The position numbers were made by a program, and so were the translations under genes. From positions 1,550,001 through 1,614,000 of the forward strand of contig OZ237737.1 in the NCBI GenBank assembly GCA_965178125.1: DNA of 64,000 nt, read 5' to 3'. The notes below the pieces were generated by a model, which did not search any database, had not been told where the DNA came from, and saw only the letters and a program-made list of their open reading frames with translations. Of the stretch, positions 22,635 through 31,938 are shown piece by piece. How positions within the stretch are numbered: the first letter of the stretch is position 1; every line of letters starts with the position of its first letter. The stretch comes from Bilabrum cf. latius (taxonomy: Eukaryota; Bigyra: Bicosoecida; Bigyra; Bicosoecida).

Positions 22635-23890
22635 TCACTGCGGCCCCAGCGCTCGTCGCAGCAGTCCCTTCTGCCCCTCAGACAAGTGCGCGGGGTACTG
22701 CACGTCGAACTCGATGACCAAATCGCCTCTGCTGGCGGGGCTCTTGCTCAGCGGCATGCCCTCGCCCCTCTTGCGCTTGCTGTACCCGGGGGCCACCACC
22801 TCGTTGCAGGCGACCGGCACCTGCCGCCCGTCCAGCGTGGGCACCGTCACAGTGCAGTCGGTGAGTGCCTGCAGCAGCGAGATGCGAGCCGTGTACACTA
22901 GGTCGTTGCCCTTGCGCTTGAAGTGCGCGTGGGGCTTCTCCCCGATGACAAACACCAGGTCAGCAGGGATGACCCCGGGGGCCTCGTCCCCCTCCTTCGG
23001 GAACGTGATGGACGTGCCTGCCTTCCAGCCGGGCTTGACTTTGATCTCCAGGATCTTGGGCTCCGACCGGGGCTTCCCGTCGGACCCCACGCGCTTCCTC
23101 GTCACACGGATCCTCTTGGTGGCCCCGTTGAAGAGCTCCTCCAGCGTGCAGTTGAGCTGCGTGCGCACCGGCTTGGCCTTCTTCGGGCCGCTGCTGGCGC
23201 CGCCCATGGCCGCGCCACCCATCCTAGCAGCCATGCCGGGCATGCCTCCCATTCCCCCGAAAATGCCAGCCATGCCAGTGCCGTCGTCCTCCCCCATGAA
23301 CGAGGCGAACGGGCTGTCCGTGCCAAACACTCTCTTGAACACCTCATTCGGATCGCCCCTGAACTAGTAGCCTCCCTTAAATCCGCCACCAGCACCTCCT
23401 GTCGGCGGACCGCCTTGCAAGCCCGCCTTTCCGTACTTGTCGTAGACGGCTCGCTTTTCCTTGTCGCTGAGAACGTCGTAAGCTTCGCTAACCTTCCCAA
23501 ACATCTTCTTGGATTTCTCCTGCGGCGATACAAACAGTGCATTCAAACATAGCGTGAGACTCATCGTGCTGATGCGGACCACGAGACACACTGTCGGCGT
23601 CTGCCCAGGTGCCGCATCCCAGCTGGCATTGCGAGGCCCGCAGACCAGCAGGAGCAGTGACAGCTAATCTTACCTAGTTATCAGGATTCTTGTCCGGGTG
23701 CCATTTCAATGCTAACTTCCTATACCTGCGAAGTTGCAGAGGTGCGATATGAAACGGGGGAAACTTGTAGAATCAGCGCGAAAGAGTACGGGTTGCTTGT
23801 CGAGCCGATCTTCTGTGCTCACGCTTTCTTGATCTCCGATTCACTAGCTGATCGAGAGACTCCAAGTACCTTATAGTAATCGTCTGCCAT
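22635..23890 (-). CDS. DNAJB: type II DnaJ (DNAJB-type Hsp40) co-chaperone
   Basis: There are three exons: 23823-23890, 23674-23725 and 22635-23519. The introns are 97 and 154 nt, with donors GTGAGC and GTAAGA. The J-domain reads [20 protein letters not shown], then [17 protein letters not shown] with the HPD motif, and then [21 protein letters not shown] Gly-rich linker and the two C-terminal substrate-binding barrels follow ([39 protein letters not shown]). There are no zinc-finger repeats, so it is type II. Two TAGs occur. Codon 40 is the last codon of exon 2, immediately before the donor (KNPDN-TAG-EKS), and codon 92 gives Y-TAG-FRGDP, where relatives read YTFHGDP or YQFHGDP. The stop is TGA at 22635. 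The 334 aa match the usual family length. Confidence 0.93.
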
Positions 23891-24028
23891 GTTGGGGGGC
23901 TTTTGCTCGGAGACGTGTGCAGTATTCGCACTTTCAGAACGAACAAACCGATACATTTTGAAATAGAACGTTACAAACAACTGCAACTCCGGTTTTGGCG
24001 AATCTCCTCAGCTGTTCTGATCAGGATC

Positions 24029-24390
24029 ATGGAGCAAGGGTCCACTGCAGACGCTGGAACATCAATTTCATCTAGAAAGGTGTGCTACGGCACGCGCGAC
24101 GTGTACTTTGCGTGCTTGGGTGAGGAAACTGTGCCGGATTCATGGAAGAGTTGCAGTTGGCGTTCAGCTTCGAGCCTTTCAGCCTGTCGCTGCACTCGAT
24201 CGCAGACAAGTTCAACGATGATAAGAGCCGATGCGCATCAGAGCGAGAAGCCTACATCGGCACGTGCCGCAAGTCATGGCGCAAGTACTTTAACGAACGG
24301 CGACGAGTGGGCAAGAAGCCACCAGTCACTGCAGTATTTCCCAATGGGGCTGTCAAGGTGGATAAATCGCAAAAAAGAACCTACTTATGA
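24029..24390 (+). CDS. COA6: COA6-like cytochrome c oxidase assembly factor, copy 1
   Basis: COA6 is a small intermembrane-space CHCH protein needed for copper delivery to cytochrome oxidase subunit 2. Exon 1 is 24029-24119, the intron 24120-24205 (86 nt, GTGAGG...CAG) and exon 2 runs from 24206 to TGA at 24388. Splicing joins FACL to DKF and yields the twin motif CYGTRDVYFAC (CX9C) and CASEREAYIGTC (CX10C), followed by WRKYFNERR. The 91 aa match the family size. There is no TAG. It is head to head with the DnaJ gene, 138 bp away, and followed by a second COA6-like gene. Confidence 0.88.
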
Positions 24391-24580
24391 TGTAGACTCC
24401 GTGAAAATGCGCAGAGAGCACGAAACTGGTGCAGACACGTGTGACGATCGACCGCGCTGGTGCTCCAAGGCAAAGCTACATTCGAGCTGAGCACAACACA
24501 GCGCACAGCGCCAATTCCGAGTGCGTGACACACATACTGTTCGTAGGTCAAGCTCATTGCCGCTGGATTCTGAGGAGTCC

Positions 24581-24814
24581 ATGTCCACGTCAAATCCAGC
24601 GACTGGCCAGTCTGCCAGGCAAGCCTGCTACGATGCGCGCGACGCGTATTTCCAATGCCTGGACAAGAAGTCACCAAGCTGCGAGTCCCTGGACGTCGTG
24701 TTTCGGACAAAATGCAAGCCGTCCTGGGCAAAGTATTTCTTGCAGCTACGAAAGGGTGGCAAGCGGATCCTGCAGGTAGATACGTACAGCCAAGGCAAGC
24801 GAACAGGGAGCTGA
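24581..24814 (+). CDS. COA6: COA6-like cytochrome c oxidase assembly factor, copy 2
   Basis: This is a single-exon gene of 77 aa, from ATG 24581 to TGA 24812. It has CYDARDAYFQC (CX9C) and CESLDVVFRTKC (CX10C), then WAKYFLQLRKGGKR. The first pair (ACYDARDAYFQCLDK) is closer to animal COA6 (CWGARDEYWKCLDE) than is copy 1. It lies 190 bp downstream of copy 1 in the same orientation, so the two are probably a tandem duplication, though strongly diverged. An additional 5' exon cannot be excluded. No TAG occurs. Confidence 0.82.
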   Translation: MSTSNPATGQSARQACYDARDAYFQCLDKKSPSCESLDVVFRTKCKPSWAKYFLQLRKGGKRILQVDTYSQGKRTGS

Positions 24815-24976
24815 AGAAACTTGATGGGCGATGCCAGTCCATTTGTTGAATAGAATAATCATTCTTGCCTTGAATTTGTCGCCGTCATAAACATAAAGCA
24901 GTTGCAACCGGAACCACCTTATCGGCGGGCGCCTTCGCCAATAGATCTATCCATAGAAACATCAACTAGATAAGGG

Positions 24977-27205
24977 ATGGCAGGCCCAGGATAGTTGCAA
25001 CGCAGGGTTGTTCATGGCGGCCCATTGCGCGGAAGCCCTGTCGGGAATCCGTTCTTGGCACCACCGAGCGGCTCTCCTCAACCATTTGGGGATCCGGCAG
25101 GGCAACGAAGCGATTCGCCAGCTATTGGCCAAGCGCGTAGCACAAAATCGACCACACAGCCTACCCGGGGGGTTGCTGCGAAGCCCATTCCGAGTGATAT
25201 AGAATCACTCGTGACTGCCATGTTGTCGAAGGCGGCTGGGGTTCTGTCACGGCTTTCCTCAGCTACAACCTCGGGCAATGAAGACGTAGTGGCTTCTAAA
25301 ATTGTGCAATCTTCTATGTCTGGAGATGCTTCCAAGGTGCATGCCCCGCCAGAGCTGCCATCGCATTCACTCGGTGCGTCCAGCTCGACTGCGACGCATG
25401 AAGCCATGATGCGGGCTGCAGCAGCATCCATTCGATCTGCATCGTGGACGGACGCAGCAGCGCACTCACAAGAAGCAGAACACAAGCTAGAATTGCGTGC
25501 CACTGGCACGCTAGAGGCAGACGCCGGCCCCGATTCGGACAAGACAGCAGCCGAGGCGGCGCTGGTAGCGGTGCGCTTCGCGAGGTGCGTGGCCCTTCTG
25601 CGGGCGGGCAGGGGCGCCGCGGCTCTGGATGCCGCGCGCCAGCTGCAAACATGCCTGTCCGCAGCTAATGAGAAGTCAGGTGCCGGCAGTGACTTGCCAG
25701 AAGTGCTCGCTCCTGTGCTCCTCGAAGCATCTGCTTGGCTGAGCCAGGGCCGCCCTGCCGACGCGGCCGCTGTGCTCGCCCTCGCGGCCTGGCAGGCGAA
25801 TGCGCTGCGCTCGGGAGGCAAGGAGGGCACCGGTGTGACGAGTGAGGTCAAGTCGAAGGCATAGGCTGCGAGCGGGGGAACCGGTGCTGCTTCGGGCACC
25901 TCCGCCGACACAAATGCACCGCATTGCAAGGCACCCCTTCTGGCCGCGCTGGGGAGGGCACTGCTGGAGCTTGGTGACCGTGTGACGGTTGCACCCAGCG
26001 ACGCCTACCAGCTGCTGAGCGGCGCCGTGGAGGGGGCCCGTGCCAGACGCGCGGTGGAGGGCAGCAGCAGCAGCAGCAGCAGCGGCAGCGTGCCCGCCGC
26101 CCTGGTGGCGCGACTAGCCACGGATCCGCACGATAGCGCAATGCAGTGCATGGTGTCCGCCGCAGAGGAGCTGGACGGAGAGAGGCGCGCCTCGAGCTGC
26201 GTGCACCGCATTGCGGCGTGCCTGTGTGGAAGTGTGCTCGCTTGGTCGCAGGCGGGCCGCAGTGCGCTGCAGGCCAACCGGGTGTCTGCGGCGGAGCGGT
26301 GCATGGGACGAGCCAGGGAACTAGCCGTTGAGTTTAGGAGTGCAGGCTCGGGATCGAAGAAGGGGACGGGTGACTTGGAGGCGGCGGAGGGGGCGGCGCT
26401 GGGGAGGGTCATCGAGTCGCTCCCGGCCCTGAGTGGCGGTGCATCGCACGGTGGTGCACCCGAGGTGTGGGGGAAGGACGTGCTCGTGCTTGGACGGGAT
26501 GCAGCCTCTGTGGCGTGCTGCCTGTGGTAGGACGCCGGTCTGTGCATGGTGCGGCGCGGGCTCGACTCCGAGGCCGCCGAGTGCTTCGACCTGGCAGCGG
26601 CGCTGGCAGCACGGGCCATCGGGGCGGGAGTGGGGGCGGGCGAGGGGGAGGGGGAAGGGGAGGGTGCGTTGCAAGATAGTGCTGCCGCCGCGGCATCTAG
26701 AGCCGGGCTGCCTCCGTGGGTGGGTGCAGGCCTGGGCCATGGAGCGAACAAGGCTGAGGAGGGGAGCTAGGGGGGCGACACTGCGGGCCTGCGCTCGTAG
26801 GCTAGGGGCCTGCTGGCGGCGGCGGCGGATGCTCACGCCTGCTGCGGTACCGTCGGTGTGACGAGTGCGCTGGATCTGCAGGAGCAGCTGTCGACCAGCA
26901 TGGGGAACTCGGCCCTGGCCCACGTGAGGCGGGGGGAGCTGCTCGCGGGGGTCGCTCGGCTCGAGGCAGCACTGTGCATGCACCCGCCCGTGGGCTGCAC
27001 CCCCACCCGTGCGACCAACCTGCGCACCCTATACGACCTCACGAGGACGCCCAGGAGCGCGGCGGCGCAGAAGGCGGCTGTGGCAGCGCTGGCCCGCAGG
27101 TATCGGATCACCGCGCCGGCGGCCCCTCCCAAGGAGCCGGGTGCTGGCACTGCTGGCGGAGCTGCCGCTCGCGGCGGGGCGGCGACTGCCGCTGGTCGCA
27201 GGTAA
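24977..27205 (+). CDS. TRAPPC12: TRAPPC12-like TPR protein (TRAPPIII subunit)
   Basis: TRAPPC12 is a TPR subunit of the TRAPPIII vesicle-tethering complex. The C-terminal part NSALAHVRRGELLAGVARLE, followed by TNLRTLYDLTRTPRS and QKAAVAALARRY, aligns in order and spacing with the human C-terminus ([34 protein letters not shown]). The middle contains helical repeats with Ala-rich loops. The N-terminus is Pro/Ser-rich. In-frame TAGs are at 24992 (codon 6), 25862, 26528, 26768 and 26798, and the stop is TAA at 27203. The assignment rests mainly on the C-terminal third. The start ATG at 24977 (MAGPG-TAG-LQRR) is chosen because no other in-frame ATG precedes the conserved parts. The product is 742 aa. 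Confidence 0.72.
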
Positions 27206-27303
27206 TGCAGTGGGATTGGTCCTATGGTATACAAATTAGCCAACTACTGCTAGACGTCAGGTTATGTGTTTGCTTCAAGTCATGCACGGAACCGCGGCCA
27301 GAA

Positions 27304-27870
27304 TTACCCGATGAAGTTGAAGGCCGCAAAGAACAGCAAAATTGAGCAGAAGATATACTCATAAAGTCCTTGATACGAAGCAGATTTCGTATCGTATTGC
27401 TCCTTGTCTGTCATCTGGATTCGTAGCGAGCCTGCGGGAGTCGGACAAGCGTGCGATCATCAACAAGCACCGGATTGCAGGAGGTGAACGGGGCTGCGCC
27501 GCTTTGAAGGTCAACGAAACTGGCCAGTTGACTCACCTGTCAACACAAACATTCCTATCGCGCAAAAGAATGCACTTAAGAACGCATTGAACGGGAAGGT
27601 ACCGAACAGCATCATGTATCCAAAGAGCCCCACGGCAATCACGGCGCAGAACGCCATGAAGCTGTCAAGAGCCATTACCCTCGCAGATGTTTCAGATGCA
27701 TATGAGGCCCTGAGCTCATCCAAGATTCCAAAGACCTGCTGCGGCACACTCAATGCTTTGCCTACCACGCCGGAATCGGCAGGAGACGCCCTGACTCCAG
27801 GCTATGACTTGGAAGGGGTCTTGTTCGCAGCAGAGGCCGAGGACTTCTTTTTACCAGACCTTGGCGGCAT
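27304..27870 (-). CDS. DAD1: DAD1/OST2 subunit of oligosaccharyltransferase
   Basis: DAD1 is a small ER-membrane subunit of the complex that N-glycosylates proteins. Exon 1 is 27537-27870, the intron 27432-27536 (105 nt) and exon 2 is 27304-27431. The conserved core GTFPFNAFLSAFFCAIGMFV matches human [20 protein letters not shown], and the end of exon 2 (LLFFAAFNFIG) matches the invariant C-terminus MNFVG. Relative to the 113-aa human protein there is a basic 40-residue N-terminal extension (MPPRSGKKKSSAS). A TAG lies in it at 27802-27804, with the frame open from the only upstream ATG at 27870. The stop is TAA at 27304 and the product 153 aa. Confidence 0.9.
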
Positions 27871-28045
27871 GTTGCAATGTATATCCGCCTGGAGTGGATC
27901 AGAAATAGCTACTATCACGCGCTTACAGCTGGCCGGATCCTTTCAGCACCTTACATTGACGGAAATACCTACTGACTTCGGACCCGTTGATTGCTCTATG
28001 CAGCTTTGATTACTGCTGTATGTGCGACCGTATGCAGGTATTGTA
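27871..28045. promoter_or_regulatory. divergent promoter region, DAD1 / FHA-RING-PHD gene
   Basis: 175 bp lie between two ATGs on opposite strands, and both promoters must lie here. No motif is claimed. Confidence 0.3.
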
Positions 28046-31000
28046 ATGGAGTTAGTACACAAAAGCTGGAGGCGCGATGTTGAAAACGGTTACTGCAGAG
28101 AATGCCTGACTTTTTCAACCAGCAACGATCGAGTGGTACTTGGCAGGTAGAGGTTGCAGCTATCAGGCAAGGCCATAGAATCAGTATCTCGTAGCCACGT
28201 TGAAATTAAGCGTTCAACCGCGTGCCTCGAAGTTACCTAGCTTGGGAAGCACACGGCGACATTCATCGTGCCATCCGAATACTCAAATCGTACAGTGCCG
28301 TCCTCAGCTTTGAAACCTGTAAAGCACGGAGAATGTGAACAAGTTCCATGGGGTTCTTGTGTGATACTTGGTCTGAAGGGAGACAGCCTTCTGTTCTAGA
28401 TCCGGCGCAAACTTCCTCAAACTTCGGCGGAGGAGCCCGGTAGATTTGGACAGCAGCCAGCGTCTGCGAGTGCTGCAACGGCCGCTAGAGATCCTGGTAT
28501 GGTGCCCCCACAGCTCCCAGCGACGTAGTCTAAGAAGACTTCTTCACCTCGGAGATCGTCTGGCGTCTCCTCAAGCGCTGCTCCGCAGCCAAACCGAGAC
28601 ACCACTGGCATGCGCTCTCCTGGGTTGTCGCCAGTTGCTCGCACAGCTGTGCCAAGCGCAGCGAGCCGACCCAGTGGCACTACAGCCCTTCAACGAGCAC
28701 AAGCAGCAGCAAGGACAGGCGGGACCACCTCGGCGCATTAGTCGTCCACCGGCACGGCGAGGAGGCCAAGCACGCAGCCAGGCATTGGCCCTCACTCACA
28801 CGCACTCGATTCTGAGCCGGGATAGGGACCTCCTGTGGCGGAAATCGCATCTCATGGCGCCAATAGCATCTACCTGCATAGCCATAGTGACAGCCACGGC
28901 CACAGCCTCACCCGCGATCGCGACCGCCCAACCAGTGCTTCCGGACCTAGCGCCGGCCCCTCGCACGCCTCGCCCGCCACCAAGGCTGGTATACTTGGGC
29001 GAGTGCGGTTGTCCCTATCCCAAAGGTAGAGGGTGGTAAGGCGCAGTCCAGCGAGCCCAGGTGCAGTTGGAGCCGTTGCATTGGCATCGGCAGGGGCAGG
29101 CTCGGGCGCGGCGGTAGGCGCAGGTGCAGGTGCAGCTGCAGCAGCCGACGCCGGGCCGAGGGATCCTGTAGGTGAGGCCCAGCAGCGGCCTACTGATGTG
29201 GAAGCGGATGGGTAGTAGTCTAACTCATCGGTGCATAGTTCCCATCCACGCCGGGGCGAGTCATCGTAGGCCGGTGTCGGTATCGCTGCGTCAGGCAAGC
29301 ACTAGGCGCAATCGCCTTGCGGGCACAGCTCGGCCCAAGCCATCTGCACGGTCTGCATGCAGGAAGTGGACGAGGGCGACGAGGGCAAGCTCCCGTGCGG
29401 GCACAGCTTCTGCCTCGATTGCATCCAGACCTGGGCCAAGTGCGCCAACAAGTGCCCCAACTGCAACGAGCAATTCTTCCTGATCGAGCACCGGAAGGGC
29501 GGGGTGCTGCACGACCAGCTGCCGGTCGTGGAGAAGAAGATGCGGCTGGACGAGGAGGAGGACAGGCGGGAGGCAGAGAGGGCACAGCACGAGGAACACG
29601 CGCTGGCGTTTGCCGAGCTAGAGGCGGGGTTTGGTGGGATCGACCCGAGGGTGCTGGCGGAGGGCGTGTGCAACGTGTGCCAGTCGGGCGACCGGGAAGA
29701 AGTCCTGATGCTGTGCGATGCGTGCCAGCGAGTGTGGACGCACACGTACTGCCTGGAGCCGCCCCTCCCCGCGGTACCCGAGGGCGAGTGGGTGTGTTCC
29801 GAGTGTCTGCAGGCCAGGGCCCGGGACGAGGAGATGCGGAGAAGGGAGGCGGCGCGGCAGCTGCGGGCCCGCGCCGTGCTGGACGATGACTCGAGCGATG
29901 GGGAGGTGGAAGAAGGAGGGCTTCGAGATGGAGCCACACGCAGCAGCAGTAGCAGCAATGGAGCTGTTGCAGCTGGCAGGGGGCGTGCAGCTGGCAGTGC
30001 AGCGAGAGAACGGACGAGAGCAAGGGCGGGAACCGGCAGGGTGCCTCGATCGATTGACCTGGATAGCAGCAACGACTCTGAGAGCGAGGATGACAGCAGC
30101 ATGATGATCGTCCCGGGCGAGAGCAATCGAGGCCAAGGCCGGGCCCGAGCTGGTGCGGCAATGGTAAGAAAGGCGAACATCAGTGCCCGCGGTGCTGCCT
30201 CACTGGCGCAAGAGCACCCAGCTGGCTCGGGGGCAGTGATCGATCTTGACTCAGATCTGCTGGAGGATAGCAGCACAAGCATAGGGGTTCCTTCAGGCCG
30301 ACATGTTCGTGGTAGTAGCGGTGCTATGGCACCGGGCACATCGGCAGCATCCTCCAGACTGTCTAGGCTGAGTCGAGCCCGCGCCATGGTTAGGCGAGGC
30401 CGGACTGGAAGGCAGCCACAGCCACAGCCACAGCCACAGCGAGGCATAGCCGCTGGGGAATCTAGCAGATCGAGTCGGGTGGTCATGATCGAAGAAGACG
30501 AGGAGGAGGAGTAGGAGGAGGAAGGCAGTGATGGCGGGAAGCCGCAGCACGCTGTCAGTAGCATTCATCGAGACAGCGATGATGACGATGATAGTGGTAA
30601 TACCAGCGTGTCACGCCCCGTCCTCCACTCACGGTCTGCTGCAGCTGAGGCAGACCGTGCAGGTGCCCGGCGTACAGCTCTGCGGAAAGCAGCCCGGGCC
30701 TCCTCTGCTGCCAATATTCTGTCGCAGTCGCAGTCGCAGTCGCAGTCGCTTGATGCCTCGCAACCCTCCCCCGATAGATAGTAGCAGCCAGTCCTCAACG
30801 CCTCCGTACTGATGGGCCTCGAGACTGACACAGACTCGGACAACGACAGCTCTGACGGTCAGCGGCTGCAATCAGCGCTCGGTGGCAAGCGCAGGCGGCG
30901 CGGAGACTCCCAGCGCCGAGGCGATAGGAAGAAGAGGCTGAGACCCAGGTCGGGCTCAGCTGGAAGGCCGGAGCAGGCTGCCAAATCCAGCAGCGGCAGC

Positions 31001-31684
31001 ACTCATGCGGCCGCAAGCAGACCTGTGGGACGAGCAGTTTCTAACGTTGCGCCTCAGTCTGACCCCACAAACCTTGGCTCAGACTCGGACAGCTCGCTGG
31101 CGGCTGCTTTATACTAGATAGCGGACGAGATGGACCAGGAATACGAAAAGCAGTCGTCTAGTTCACATGTCCAGCGCCCCTCACGAGGTGGTCGTGGCCC
31201 GATTCGGTCGGCATGGGGCCAGGGTGTTGTGCCTAGACCAGTGCCCAACCAACTTGCAGCACAAGCATCCAGCGGGACGAAGCCCGGTGCACACGGGATC
31301 CAACCAGGCCAGGGCGGCTGGTCCCGCTCAGCGCTTGCTGGCCGTTCTGTGCGCCGCGGTACAACTGAAGGCTACGAGTCCTCCGCGCCCTCATCACAAA
31401 ACCGCACTGGCAATGCCGGCAAGGATCTGATGGAACGCTTCGGAAGGAGGGAAGGGGTCGTCCATGCGCAACCCCACCGGGGCAGGCCTATTCAAGTGGC
31501 ACCAGGAGGGTGGAGCCTGGCCATGGGGGGCGCCCGCGCAGCCGCTGCCGGTTAGCGGCGAGGTGGTGTGAGGGTCAATGCGGCGCCTGCCAGGCGGCGG
31601 CGGTCTGCACTCGGGGCGCTGGGGCAGGCGGGAGCGGGTGGAGTGTCCAAACCGTTTCAAATGCCGCGCCGTGCCGGCTCGTGA
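28046..31684 (+). CDS. FHA-RING-PHD protein, candidate E3 ubiquitin ligase, 16 in-frame TAGs
   Basis: The ATG at 28046 opens a single frame of 1,212 codons to TGA at 31682. Residues about 28-110 form an FHA phosphothreonine-binding domain: VVLGR-TAG-RLQLSGKA, then SVSRSHVEIK (FHA SRxHxxI motif) and CVILGLKGDSLLF. A Ser/Pro/His-rich linker follows. The C3HC4 RING finger reads ICTVC then LPCGHSFCLDCIQTWAKC and CPNC. The PHD finger reads VCNVC then LMLCDACQRVWTHTYC and VCSEC. The tail is Ser/Asp-rich with SIDLDSSNDSESEDD-type SUMO-interaction-like patches. TAGs are at 28148, 28238, 28397, 28526, 28739, 28823, 29027, 29213, 29216, 29267, 29303, 30512, 30779, 30782, 31115 and 31553; the first two lie inside the FHA fold. 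RING-PHD order resembles PHRF1 and FHA-RING resembles CHFR/RNF8. Unrecognised introns in the linker are possible. Confidence 0.8.
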
Positions 31685-31938
31685 GGATCCGGGTTGCGGG
31701 AAAAGTAGCCTTCCCCTCGGGGCAGGCATGCGAGGATTGAGCGGGGTACGCACTTCAGGTGGATGTACTTGTAGAGCATAGGAAGAAGTGAAACATAGAT
31801 CAAGCAATCTACAGAGTAAGAATACAGGCAGGCACGCCTTGCCCTCGCACACACCTGCCACTGTTCCCCCACACACGGTGGGGGTCGTCACCCACCAGCA
31901 ACAAACAATATCCGCCAGCGCATCAATCAACGGATCAA

